Shown piece by piece: positions 21,273 to 29,506 of a DNA stretch of 64,000 nt. The notes below the pieces were generated by a model. That model did not search any database and was not told the origin of the DNA. It saw only the letters and a list, made by a program, of their open reading frames with translations. How positions within the stretch are numbered: position 1 is the stretch's first letter; each line of letters starts with the position of its first letter. Source of the DNA: Zhouia amylolytica (GTDB lineage: Bacteria > Bacteroidota > Bacteroidia > Flavobacteriales > Flavobacteriaceae); contig NZ_FPAG01000010.1 in NCBI RefSeq assembly GCF_900116365.1, forward strand, positions 1 to 64,000, written 5' to 3'. A program made the position numbers and the translations under genes.

Positions 21273-24026
21273 TTATAAACGTCTATCTGGTTCACGTCTT
21301 TTATCCCATTTAAGGTCACTTAATATTGAAGACTTAATTCCTATAAAGAAATACCATGAGGTTCTCGTTCCGAAAGGCGTCCAGTTAAAATTTAATCTGA
21401 AACTCTCCAGATCACGCTCAAATCTTAATTGTGTGTATGTAAATCCACCGTCTTTAAAGTCATAACCTGATGAGGCTCCAACCTTCCATCTTGGGGATAG
21501 TTGAATGTTTCCGGAAAACATTAATGAGTTTGTGGTAATCTCGCTTTGCCTGTTACGATTACTATAGGTAAGTGAGTACGCCAATCTTAAATCCCATGGC
21601 ACATCGGCTGCATAAGCTGTTTGATTTACAGGTTCATCGTCTTCATCATCTTCGTCAGAAAAGGTTCGGCTATCACTAAAATCCTGTGCTTTTCCAAAAA
21701 GGTCATCATCTCTACCACCACTTTGTGTGTTGTCGTCTTCCTTACTGTCATCACCTCCCTTTTGGAATGTTTTGCTGTTTAGGGAGTAGCTGACATTAAC
21801 ATTTGCGTTGGTCATTCGTACAATGCCTCCGCCGTTGTTAATATTAAATACGTCAATTCTATTACCTGCATTGTCAATAGCATACGGATCAAAAGTTGCT
21901 CCAAAGTTTACCGACATCTTATTCTTAAAAAGTTGTGTACCACCAGTCATCCTTATCGGGCTTAAGGCCAACGAGTCAGCAGCAATATTGTAGCTGGTTG
22001 AGAAATTAAGGTTGTTTAGAAGTTTAATTTTTTCAGGTTCTGTCGCGGTCGAATCCTTACTACGTACTTTTGCTTCTACAACGTTGTTTAATGAGAATCC
22101 TATATTGTTTGCATTCGATCTGCTGGGAGTTCCAAATAAACCACCTTCAAATCGGGTATAGTCTTCTATACGGCCTTGTTCGTCAGCTATATACTGATCG
22201 TAGTAGTTGTCAAATCCGGGAGTATATCCATAGCTTACCGATGGTCGAACCGTATGTCGGATGGCTTGAATTTTTTTATCTTCCCCAAAATTGAATGTTC
22301 CATACATTGTAGTTCCCAGGCTGGCAGATAGATTGTATTGCATGAACCTGTCAAATCCGCTGAGCGTATCGATGGTTATATCATCTATGGTAGCGTCGTA
22401 GTCGTTTTTTCTGATTGTCTTGAATTGCCAGACTTCATCGATATTCCCTCCAACACTCGCGCTTAAATATTTAAGCACTTTAAAGTTGGTAGCTACGGGA
22501 ATTGAATGTCTGAAACCGGCTCGGGCATCATCAAACATTTTACTGGTGAAAAACTCTTCATCGTTGGTCTCAATTCTGTTTTCACCTCTTAAGTTATATT
22601 GAAAGTTTACATTTTGAATAATCCCTTTTTTAATTCCATCTCTCTTGGCGAACGGATAGATTCTTTCCATGCTTGCCTGTAGCGTAGGCAATGTCATATT
22701 GATCGTTTCGGTTCGCGTATTTTGCTGATGCGTTGCGGTTAAATTTAGGTTTACGCTGGGATACCCTGTAAAGGTTTTGTTGTACGATACAGAAGACTGT
22801 AGCGTGTTATTCATAAAGTTGGGTGAATTCAACTGGTTGAAGGAGTCACTGTAGTAACTACTACTACCAAGATTGACTGATGCTGAAAACCTGGAATTAG
22901 GATTGGCTTTTGCATCCTGACTATGATTCCATTGTATGTTGTAAATGGTGCTTCGGCTGTAATCAGGGAATCCTTTTTGGCTGGCTATGAGGTTTTCATA
23001 TCTTAGCCTTACACTTCCTCTAAACTTATATCGCGCGGCATAATTAGATTCAACCCTGAGGCCATAACTGCCATTGGTATAATAATCACCAGTTAGGGCT
23101 AAATCGTAATAATCACTCAAGGCGAAATAATACCCTCCGTTTTGTAAAAAGAAACCACGATCTCTGGCCTCTCCGGGTGTTGGCATTATAAATCCGGACT
23201 GTTTGGTATCCGTCATTGGGAAATATGCAAAAGGAACGGCTATGGGCGTTGGTACATCTACGATATACATATTGCTAAAACCCGCAATAACCTTTTTGTC
23301 CGGGACAAATTTAGCCTTCCTTACACGAATGTAATACTCGGGATCATCAAGATTCTTTGAAGTAGTTAGTCTTCCTTCTTTTAAGAAGTAGGTGGAGTCA
23401 TTCTCCTTTTTAGTCACCTCTGCAAAAACATTCATCGGTTCTCCAACGGTTTGCTCAGATCTTGAGTTCCAGATCAAAGCTTTTTTGGTATCGAAATTGA
23501 AACGTATAGAGTCGGGTTCTACAACATTCTGTCCTTGTTTGAAATAAGGTGTCTGCGATAAATTACCAGCGGTATCCTTAATCCTTCCTGCATATACTTC
23601 ATTCTTGTTGTAATCGATAACAATAATACCGGCCTTAAGCTCATATTCTCCATAATACACCTCGGCTTCATTGTAGAGATAGATCTTGTTTTCCTTCCTC
23701 GACATTTTTACATAGTCTGTGGCGGTATATTTTATAATGTCAGTCAAAAAAGGAGGCGGTCCTTGAATACTATCATTAACTGTGGCTGTAGAGTCTACTT
23801 TGGTAGTATCCTGAACTACAGGTTGTATTAAATCTTTATCAATGGAGACATTTATCGAATCTTTTTCAGCTTCAATGTTTAAAGGTTGCTTTTTAGGTGT
23901 TTCCTGAGCCTGAGTGGCCCAGCCCATAAACATTAAAAACAGCATTAAAAGTATGTACGGTTTGTTTGCTTGCAATGCTTTATATCTTACTTTTGTAAAA
24001 GTATGGCTTAGTTTTTGACGTGCCAA
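21273..24026 (-). CDS. lptD: LPS-assembly protein LptD-like outer-membrane protein
   Basis: 917 residues as drawn. An N-terminal signal (MLFLMFMGWATQAQ) precedes an OstA/LptA-like beta-jellyroll (about 90-260, with YLYNEAEVYYGEYELKAG), then a large C-terminal beta-barrel with alternating aromatic strands up to the C-terminus. It would insert LPS into the outer membrane. The start is uncertain. The drawn TTG at 24026 overlaps a TAAGTTTG promoter-like box (24031-24024); a TTG at 23975 (MQANKPYILL) gives a cleaner signal peptide and lies downstream of that box. It diverges from the amidase gene. Confidence 0.87.
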   Translation of the reverse strand: MARQKLSHTFTKVRYKALQANKPYILLMLFLMFMGWATQAQETPKKQPLNIEAEKDSINVSIDKDLIQPVVQDTTKVDSTATVNDSIQGPPPFLTDIIKYTATDYVKMSRKENKIYLYNEAEVYYGEYELKAGIIVIDYNKNEVYAGRIKDTAGNLSQTPYFKQGQNVVEPDSIRFNFDTKKALIWNSRSEQTVGEPMNVFAEVTKKENDSTYFLKEGRLTTSKNLDDPEYYIRVRKAKFVPDKKVIAGFSNMYIVDVPTPIAVPFAYFPMTDTKQSGFIMPTPGEARDRGFFLQNGGYYFALSDYYDLALTGDYYTNGSYGLRVESNYAARYKFRGSVRLRYENLIASQKGFPDYSRSTIYNIQWNHSQDAKANPNSRFSASVNLGSSSYYSDSFNQLNSPNFMNNTLQSSVSYNKTFTGYPSVNLNLTATHQQNTRTETINMTLPTLQASMERIYPFAKRDGIKKGIIQNVNFQYNLRGENRIETNDEEFFTSKMFDDARAGFRHSIPVATNFKVLKYLSASVGGNIDEVWQFKTIRKNDYDATIDDITIDTLSGFDRFMQYNLSASLGTTMYGTFNFGEDKKIQAIRHTVRPSVSYGYTPGFDNYYDQYIADEQGRIEDYTRFEGGLFGTPSRSNANNIGFSLNNVVEAKVRSKDSTATEPEKIKLLNNLNFSTSYNIAADSLALSPIRMTGGTQLFKNKMSVNFGATFDPYAIDNAGNRIDVFNINNGGGIVRMTNANVNVSYSLNSKTFQKGGDDSKEDDNTQSGGRDDDLFGKAQDFSDSRTFSDEDDEDDEPVNQTAYAADVPWDLRLAYSLTYSNRNRQSEITTNSLMFSGNIQLSPRWKVGASSGYDFKDGGFTYTQLRFERDLESFRLNFNWTPFGTRTSWYFFIGIKSSILSDLKWDKRREPDRRL

Positions 24027-24108
24027 ACTTACGTATATTTTTTGTTCTCTTAAATATTGTTTTGAGAAATAATTAAAATTAATAACAGATATAATACGTT
24101 ATTATTAC

Positions 24109-25218
24109 ATGAAGAATTTGAGAAGCTACTTTTTGATCGCCTTAATGATAATTTCCACCTCACCTATATATGCGCAACAAAACGGTAAAAAGTTTAAAGT
24201 AGTGCTGGATGCGGGGCATGGAGGTCATGACCCTGGAAATATGGGTAGTGGATTTAAAGAGAAGGACATTGCGTTGAGTATAGTTTTAAAAGTCGGTGCA
24301 ATGCTTCAAAAGAATAAGGATATAGAGGTGATCTACACCCGAAAGACTGATAAATTTGTAGATCTTTTTGTAAGGGGGAAAATAGCCAATGAGGCAGAAG
24401 CGGATTTATTTGTTTCGGTACACTGTAATGCGCATAATTCTTCAGCACACGGAACAGAAACCTGGGTGTTAGGTCTGGATGGAAATAAACGTAATATGGA
24501 AGTCGCCAAAAAGGAAAACTCCGTAATATATCTGGAGGAAAATTATGAAGTTAATTATGCTCAATATGACTTGAATTCCCCTGAAAGTTTTATTGGTTTA
24601 ACGATGATGCAGGAGGAATACCTGGATCAAAGTATATTATTGGCCAAAATGATACAGGATAATTTTACCGGATCTTTAAAAAGAAAGGATAGGGGGGTGA
24701 AGCAAAATGTATTCATTGTATTACATCAAACTGTTATGCCAAGTGTTTTAGTAGAGACCGGATTTTTGACTTATAAACCGGAAGGGAAATATTTAAATTC
24801 TAATGGTGGGCAACAGGGAATGGCCAGTTCAATAGCGAAAGCTGTGTTAGCATATAAGAAATCAGTTGATGAAAATACGGGAGATGTTATAGATGAAACA
24901 TCATTGGCGTCAATTGTGCAGGACGCGGGTATGGTGTCTTCTATTAGTTCCAATGATGTCGTGTTTAAAATACAGATAGCGGCCGGGTCTAATAAACTAG
25001 ATTTAAAGCCTTATAATTTTAAAGGACTTTCACCGGTCACTATGCAAGAAGAAAATGGGGTTTATCGCTATTTTTATGGGGAAACCACGAATTTTGAAAC
25101 GGCTAAATCACTTCAAAAAGAAGCTAATGGAAAAGGGTATCAGTCTTGTTTTATTGTAGCCTATAAAAATGGACAGAAAATGAGCTTGAGTGAAGCTGTA
25201 AAATCCATTTCAAATTAG
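24109..25218 (+). CDS. N-acetylmuramoyl-L-alanine amidase (AmiC type) with SPOR-like tail
   Basis: Splits the amide bond between MurNAc and the stem peptide, needed for daughter-cell separation. 369 residues. The signal peptide (1-22) ends IYAQ. The Amidase_3 domain has zinc ligands His37 (DAGHGGHDPG), Glu51 and His105 (SVHCNAH), with catalytic Glu in PSVLVETGFLT. The C-terminal ~85 residues (FKIQIAAGSNKLDLKPYNF...) resemble a SPOR peptidoglycan-binding module. It acts in the periplasm. It precedes the mlaD-like gene by 56 bases. Confidence 0.92.
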   Translation: MKNLRSYFLIALMIISTSPIYAQQNGKKFKVVLDAGHGGHDPGNMGSGFKEKDIALSIVLKVGAMLQKNKDIEVIYTRKTDKFVDLFVRGKIANEAEADLFVSVHCNAHNSSAHGTETWVLGLDGNKRNMEVAKKENSVIYLEENYEVNYAQYDLNSPESFIGLTMMQEEYLDQSILLAKMIQDNFTGSLKRKDRGVKQNVFIVLHQTVMPSVLVETGFLTYKPEGKYLNSNGGQQGMASSIAKAVLAYKKSVDENTGDVIDETSLASIVQDAGMVSSISSNDVVFKIQIAAGSNKLDLKPYNFKGLSPVTMQEENGVYRYFYGETTNFETAKSLQKEANGKGYQSCFIVAYKNGQKMSLSEAVKSISN

Positions 25219-25241
25219 AATGCTTCTATTAAAATTATTTC

Positions 25242-25249
25242 TATTTTTG
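25242..25249 (+). promoter_or_regulatory. Promoter -7 box of the mlaD-like gene
   Basis: TATTTTTG matches TAnnTTTG and lies 25 bases before the TTG start at 25275. This supports a short leader and that start codon. There is no clear -33 element. Confidence 0.4.
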
Positions 25250-25274
25250 TTTTGTACAGAAAAATCAAATTCTT

Positions 25275-26225
25275 TTGAAGCTAACTAGAGAACTAAAAAC
25301 AGCGATTATAGTCCTTGGCGGTATCCTTTTATTCATTTTAGGATTTACCTATTTAAAGTCCAGTTCATTATTTTCAAACGGTCGTAAATACTTCGCAGTA
25401 TACGATAATGTTGGTGGTATTGCTATCGGAACTCCTATCTTAATTAATGGGTATCAGGTTGGTACCATCAAAGATATCCGATTTATAGACGGAGAAGGAA
25501 ATTTGTTGGTAACCTTAATCGTAGACAGTGAATTTCAATTTTCTAAAAACAGTACAGCTGAAATCTATGATACAGGAATAATTGGAGGGAAAAGTATCCG
25601 AATTATACCGGAGTTTGATAATAGTGAAATGGCAAAGTCTGGAGATACACTTATTTCAGCGATTAAGCCAGGACTTACAGAATTGGTGACCCAAAAGTTG
25701 ACACCCCTTCAGGAAAAAATAGAAAGAATGATTGTGAGCACTGATTCGGTGCTGGTAGGGATGGATCAAGTAATGGATGAAGAATCGAGAGAAAATTTAA
25801 GAGAAACCATAGGGAATCTGAATCATACGGTAGCAAATTTTAAATCAGCTTCGTATTCTCTTGATAATTTATTGACCAATAATAAAGAGAAATTAAATAA
25901 TACTATTGGCAATGTAAATAAAGTTTCTAATAACCTGGCTCAATTAAGTGATACTTTAGCTCAGGCCAATTTAGGTAGCACCATTAATGAGTTAGAACAG
26001 ACGATTACCAAATTCAATAGTATGATGACCCAAATGCAGGAAGGAGAAGGTTCGTTAGGAAAGCTAATGAAAGACGAGGCACTATATAAGAATATATCAG
26101 AGGCATCAGGGCAATTAGGGCTATTATTGGAGGATATGCGTCTTAATCCTAAGCGCTATGTGCATTTTTCGCTTTTTGGAAAAAAGCAAAAACCATATGA
26201 AGGTCCTATAGAAGAACAAAACTAG
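25275..26225 (+). CDS. MlaD/MCE family lipid-transport protein
   Basis: 316 residues. One N-terminal membrane anchor (about 8-28) and a single MCE domain (about 38-115, FAVYDNVGGIAIGTPILING) are followed by a long helical region that could form a periplasmic channel with partner subunits. It binds lipid in the periplasm as part of an ABC-type phospholipid shuttle, but the ATPase and permease partners are not in this window. The start is TTG (codons TTG AAG CTA), which agrees with the conserved KLTRELKT N-terminus; no upstream ATG fits. The next gene starts 7 bases after its stop. Confidence 0.9.
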   Translation: MKLTRELKTAIIVLGGILLFILGFTYLKSSSLFSNGRKYFAVYDNVGGIAIGTPILINGYQVGTIKDIRFIDGEGNLLVTLIVDSEFQFSKNSTAEIYDTGIIGGKSIRIIPEFDNSEMAKSGDTLISAIKPGLTELVTQKLTPLQEKIERMIVSTDSVLVGMDQVMDEESRENLRETIGNLNHTVANFKSASYSLDNLLTNNKEKLNNTIGNVNKVSNNLAQLSDTLAQANLGSTINELEQTITKFNSMMTQMQEGEGSLGKLMKDEALYKNISEASGQLGLLLEDMRLNPKRYVHFSLFGKKQKPYEGPIEEQN

Positions 26226-26232
26226 AACTAGC

Positions 26233-27564
26233 ATGAACTGGATACCAAACATATTATTTGCGATTGTTTTAATTATTGGGATAGGCTTTTTTGCTAAGAA
26301 TGTTAAAAAGTTAGTTCGCAATATTAAATTAGGAAGAGATATTGACAGAACCGATCATAAAAAGGACCGGTGGAATAATATGATCCGTATTGCTTTAGGA
26401 CAAGGTAAAATGGTGGTTCGTCCCGTTGCAGGTATTATGCATATTATTGTTTATGTTGGTTTTATCATAATTAATATAGAAGTCCTTGAAATTATCATAG
26501 ACGGACTTTTCGGGACTCACCGAATATTTGCCTTTTTAGGGGGTGGATATGACTTTCTAATAGGCTCATTTGAGGTGTTGGCATTATTAGTTCTTGTTGC
26601 GGTATTTGTTTTTTGGGTACGAAGAAATGTGATAAAATTAAAACGTTTCTGGAACCCTGAAATGAAAGGATGGCCTAAAAATGATGCGAACTATATTCTT
26701 TATATAGAGGCCGTTTTAATGTGTTTGTTTTTAACAATGAACGCAACTGACTATCAATTACAACAGTTAGGGGCAGAGCATTATACTCAGGCTGGAGCGT
26801 TCCCTGTGAGTCAGTTGATAGCTCCTCTTTTTGAAGGATTATCTCAGTCTGCTTTGGTGATGATAGAACGTTCTGCATGGTGGTTGCACATCGTTGGGAT
26901 CTTGTTCTTTCTGAACTATTTATATTATTCAAAACACCTCCATATTCTATTGGCGTTTCCGAATACGTGGTATGCGAATCTGGAGCCAAAAGGAAAGTTA
27001 GATAATTTGGAAGCAGTTACAAATGAAGTGAAATTAATGCTCGATCCAAACGCAGATCCATTTGCTGCTCCTTCCGAAGGGGATGAAATGTCAGAACCAG
27101 AAAAATTTGGAGCCTCAGATGCAACCGACCTAAATTGGGTACAATTGATGAATGCATACACCTGTACAGAGTGTGGGCGTTGTACAAGTGAATGTCCTGC
27201 AAACCAAACAGGAAAGCTTTTATCTCCCAGAAAAATAATGATGGATACCAGAGACAGGCTTGAAGAAATAGGGAAGAATATAGATGCGAATGGGGGTACA
27301 TTCAAGGAGGATAATAAACAACTTTTAGACAATTATATAACCAAAGAAGAACTTTGGGCATGTACATCATGCAATGCTTGTGTAGAAGCATGTCCAGTAA
27401 ATATTAATCCATTATCTATTATTATCGATATGAGACGTTACCTTGTTATGGAACAGTCTGCAGCACCAGCAGAATTGAACAATATGATGGGGAATATCGA
27501 AAATAACGGGGCTCCATGGCCTTATAATCAAATGGATAGATTGAACTGGAAAGATGAAGCTTAA
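26233..27564 (+). CDS. Membrane-bound (Fe-S) electron-transfer protein, HdrC/NarI-like
   Basis: 443 residues. The N-terminal half has five to six membrane segments (starting WIPNILFAIVLIIGIGFF) of the nitrate-reductase-gamma/HdrE kind. The C-terminal half is a ferredoxin domain with two cysteine clusters, CTECGRCTSECPA (about 311-323) and CTSCNACVEACPV (about 376-388), each suited to a [4Fe-4S] centre. With the CCG-domain protein at 28129 it resembles a quinone-linked HdrBC-type oxidoreductase. The electron donor is unknown. It follows the mlaD-like gene by 7 bases. Confidence 0.85.
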   Translation: MNWIPNILFAIVLIIGIGFFAKNVKKLVRNIKLGRDIDRTDHKKDRWNNMIRIALGQGKMVVRPVAGIMHIIVYVGFIIINIEVLEIIIDGLFGTHRIFAFLGGGYDFLIGSFEVLALLVLVAVFVFWVRRNVIKLKRFWNPEMKGWPKNDANYILYIEAVLMCLFLTMNATDYQLQQLGAEHYTQAGAFPVSQLIAPLFEGLSQSALVMIERSAWWLHIVGILFFLNYLYYSKHLHILLAFPNTWYANLEPKGKLDNLEAVTNEVKLMLDPNADPFAAPSEGDEMSEPEKFGASDATDLNWVQLMNAYTCTECGRCTSECPANQTGKLLSPRKIMMDTRDRLEEIGKNIDANGGTFKEDNKQLLDNYITKEELWACTSCNACVEACPVNINPLSIIIDMRRYLVMEQSAAPAELNNMMGNIENNGAPWPYNQMDRLNWKDEA

Positions 27565-27615
27565 CAAACATCAACTAATTATAAACTTTAAATTTAAATT
27601 TTAAGAAGAAGAAAG

Positions 27616-28062
27616 ATGAAAAAGGAAGAAGTAGCTAGACTGTTACACAAAAAACTGGCAGAGGGAGAACATGTAAGTCCGGTATTACCAGAAGGAATTA
27701 AGAACTATTTAATTGACATTGATGGTACTATTTGTGACGATATTCCAAATGAAGAACCGGAGCGAATGGCCACAGCGAATGTGTACCCAGACGCCTTAGA
27801 TACATTGAATAGATGGTATGAGGAAGGTCATATAATTTATTTCTTTACTTCCAGAACAGAGGAGCATAGAGAGGTAACTGAAGACTGGTTGAACAGACAT
27901 GGATTTAAATACCACGGTATGGTAATGGGTAAACCGAGAGGTGGAAATTATCATTGGGTGGATAACCATTTGGTAAAGGCAACTCGTTACAATGGTAAAT
28001 TCACTGATTTAGTAGATAAAGAAGTTACCATTCAGGTGTTTGATGACGGAAAGCACGATTAA
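27616..28062 (+). CDS. Small HAD-superfamily phosphatase-like protein
   Basis: 148 residues. HAD motif I is DIDGTICDD (about 35-43), motif II Ser/Thr is in YFFTSRTEEH, the motif III Lys is near GKPRGGNYHWV, and the acidic motif IV may be VDNH. There is no cap domain. It acts on a small phosphate ester of unknown identity. Automatic annotation of relatives as phosphoheptose isomerase is not supported by the motifs. It is inserted between the two iron-sulfur genes (51 bases after the first, 66 before the second), an arrangement worth testing for conservation. Confidence 0.75.
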   Translation: MKKEEVARLLHKKLAEGEHVSPVLPEGIKNYLIDIDGTICDDIPNEEPERMATANVYPDALDTLNRWYEEGHIIYFFTSRTEEHREVTEDWLNRHGFKYHGMVMGKPRGGNYHWVDNHLVKATRYNGKFTDLVDKEVTIQVFDDGKHD

Positions 28063-28075
28063 TTAAAATGAATAT

Positions 28076-28107
28076 ATAGCGTAGTGACCATAAAGTTACT
28101 GCGCTAT
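28076..28107 (+). terminator. Intra-operon hairpin, weak terminator or processing site
   Basis: A 13-base stem (ATAGCGTAGTGAC with GTTACTGCGCTAT, two G-U pairs) is followed only by TCTTT. It lies between the HAD and CCG-domain genes. It could partly terminate or stabilise the upstream message. Confidence 0.45.
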
Positions 28108-28128
28108 TCTTTAAAATACAGTTAGACA

Positions 28129-28920
28129 ATGAGTGATACAATTAAAGTTCCTACAATGGCAGAAATGATGGCCCAGGGTAAATCTCCTGAGGTTTTATTT
28201 TGGGTAGGTTGTGCCGGGAGTTTTGACGATAGAGCAAAAAAAATCACAAAAGCCTTTGTTAAACTATTAAACAAAGCTAAGGTTGAATTTGCTGTTCTTG
28301 GTACTGAAGAAAGCTGTACAGGAGATCCGGCTAAAAGATCCGGGAATGAATTTTTGTTTCAGATGCAGGCAGTAACCAACATAGAGGTTATGAATGCCTA
28401 TGAGGTAAAAAAGATTGTTACGGCTTGTCCTCATTGTTTTAATACGATTAAAAATGAATATCCTGCCTTAGGAGGTACTTATGAAGTAGTTCATCATACT
28501 CAATTTCTTAAATCTCTTTTGGATGATGGACGGTTGACGATTGAAGGCGGACAATTTAAAGGAAAAAGAATTACATTTCATGACCCATGCTACCTGGGTA
28601 GAGCTAACAATGTTTATGAAGCACCTCGTGATTTGATAAAAAAACTGGATGCTGAGTTAGTGGAAATGAAAAATTGCCGTAAAAAAGGTTTCTGTTGTGG
28701 TGCTGGCGGAGCTCAAATGTTTAAAGAACCTGAAAAAGGTAATAAGGATGTAAACATAGAGCGCACTGAACAGGCATTAGAAACCAAACCAGATGTGATT
28801 GCAGCTGCTTGCCCTTTTTGTAATACAATGATGACCGATGGGGTTAAGGGCAAAGAAAAAGAAGCTGAGTTACAGGTGATGGATGTAGCAGAATTGATAG
28901 CAAATGCAGAGGATTTATAA
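28129..28920 (+). CDS. CCG-domain (Fe-S) oxidoreductase subunit, HdrB/LldE-like
   Basis: 263 residues with two cysteine-rich CCG repeats. The first covers VGCAGSFDDR and ACPHCFNTIK; the second covers HDPCYLGRANNVYEAPR and CRKKGFCCGAGGAQMF, followed by ACPFCNTMM. Such domains bind non-cubane or [4Fe-4S] clusters in heterodisulfide reductase B, GlpC and LldE. It is a soluble partner for the membrane protein at 26233 (inference from pairing). A disulfide, lactate or similar substrate is possible, but none is proven here. Confidence 0.85.
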   Translation: MSDTIKVPTMAEMMAQGKSPEVLFWVGCAGSFDDRAKKITKAFVKLLNKAKVEFAVLGTEESCTGDPAKRSGNEFLFQMQAVTNIEVMNAYEVKKIVTACPHCFNTIKNEYPALGGTYEVVHHTQFLKSLLDDGRLTIEGGQFKGKRITFHDPCYLGRANNVYEAPRDLIKKLDAELVEMKNCRKKGFCCGAGGAQMFKEPEKGNKDVNIERTEQALETKPDVIAAACPFCNTMMTDGVKGKEKEAELQVMDVAELIANAEDL

Positions 28921-28934
28921 ATAATTTAAAGAAA

Positions 28935-29420
28935 ATGTTAGTAGATTTTGAAGCGCTACCCGAAACTGCTCGGGTATGGATATTTCAGGCAAACAGATCC
29001 TTTACCGAGGAGGAAATAGCTGAAATATCAGAAAAATTTGGAAATTTTGTAGAAGAATGGACAGCCCATGGAGCTGGCTTGAAAGCCGGTTTTCAGATAA
29101 GATATAAACGATTTTTGATACTGGCACTGGATCAGGAATTTAACAGTGCATCAGGATGTTCTATTGATGCATCCGTGCGTTTTATTCAGGAACTTGAAAA
29201 AGAGTATGATGTCGACTTATTGGATAAAATGAACGTGTCATACAGGCAAGGAGATTTCATTGCATATAAGCCCCTGAAAGACTTCAAGAAGATGGCTAAA
29301 GATAAAGCCGTGTCACTAAATACAATTGTCTTTAACAATTTGGTTACTAATAAGGAAGAATATCTGAATTATTGGGAAGTTCCCGCACGCGATAGTTGGC
29401 ATGCACGTTTTATGAAATAA
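28935..29420 (+). CDS. Conserved Bacteroidota protein of unknown function
   Basis: 161 residues, cytosolic, with no signal peptide or membrane segment. Conserved-looking stretches are PETARVWIFQANRSF near the N-terminus and WEVPARDSWHARFMK at the C-terminus. Relatives are often labelled ABC transporter ATPase, but there is no Walker A or B motif, so that label is wrong. It follows the CCG-domain gene by 14 bases and is probably in that operon. Confidence 0.8.
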   Translation: MLVDFEALPETARVWIFQANRSFTEEEIAEISEKFGNFVEEWTAHGAGLKAGFQIRYKRFLILALDQEFNSASGCSIDASVRFIQELEKEYDVDLLDKMNVSYRQGDFIAYKPLKDFKKMAKDKAVSLNTIVFNNLVTNKEEYLNYWEVPARDSWHARFMK

Positions 29421-29506
29421 AAAATAATAGTGATTATCTACAATTTTGGCTTCGTTTTTGACGTTGCAAAACTAGATTTGAATCATCAAAAAAAAGACCC
29501 TGAATT

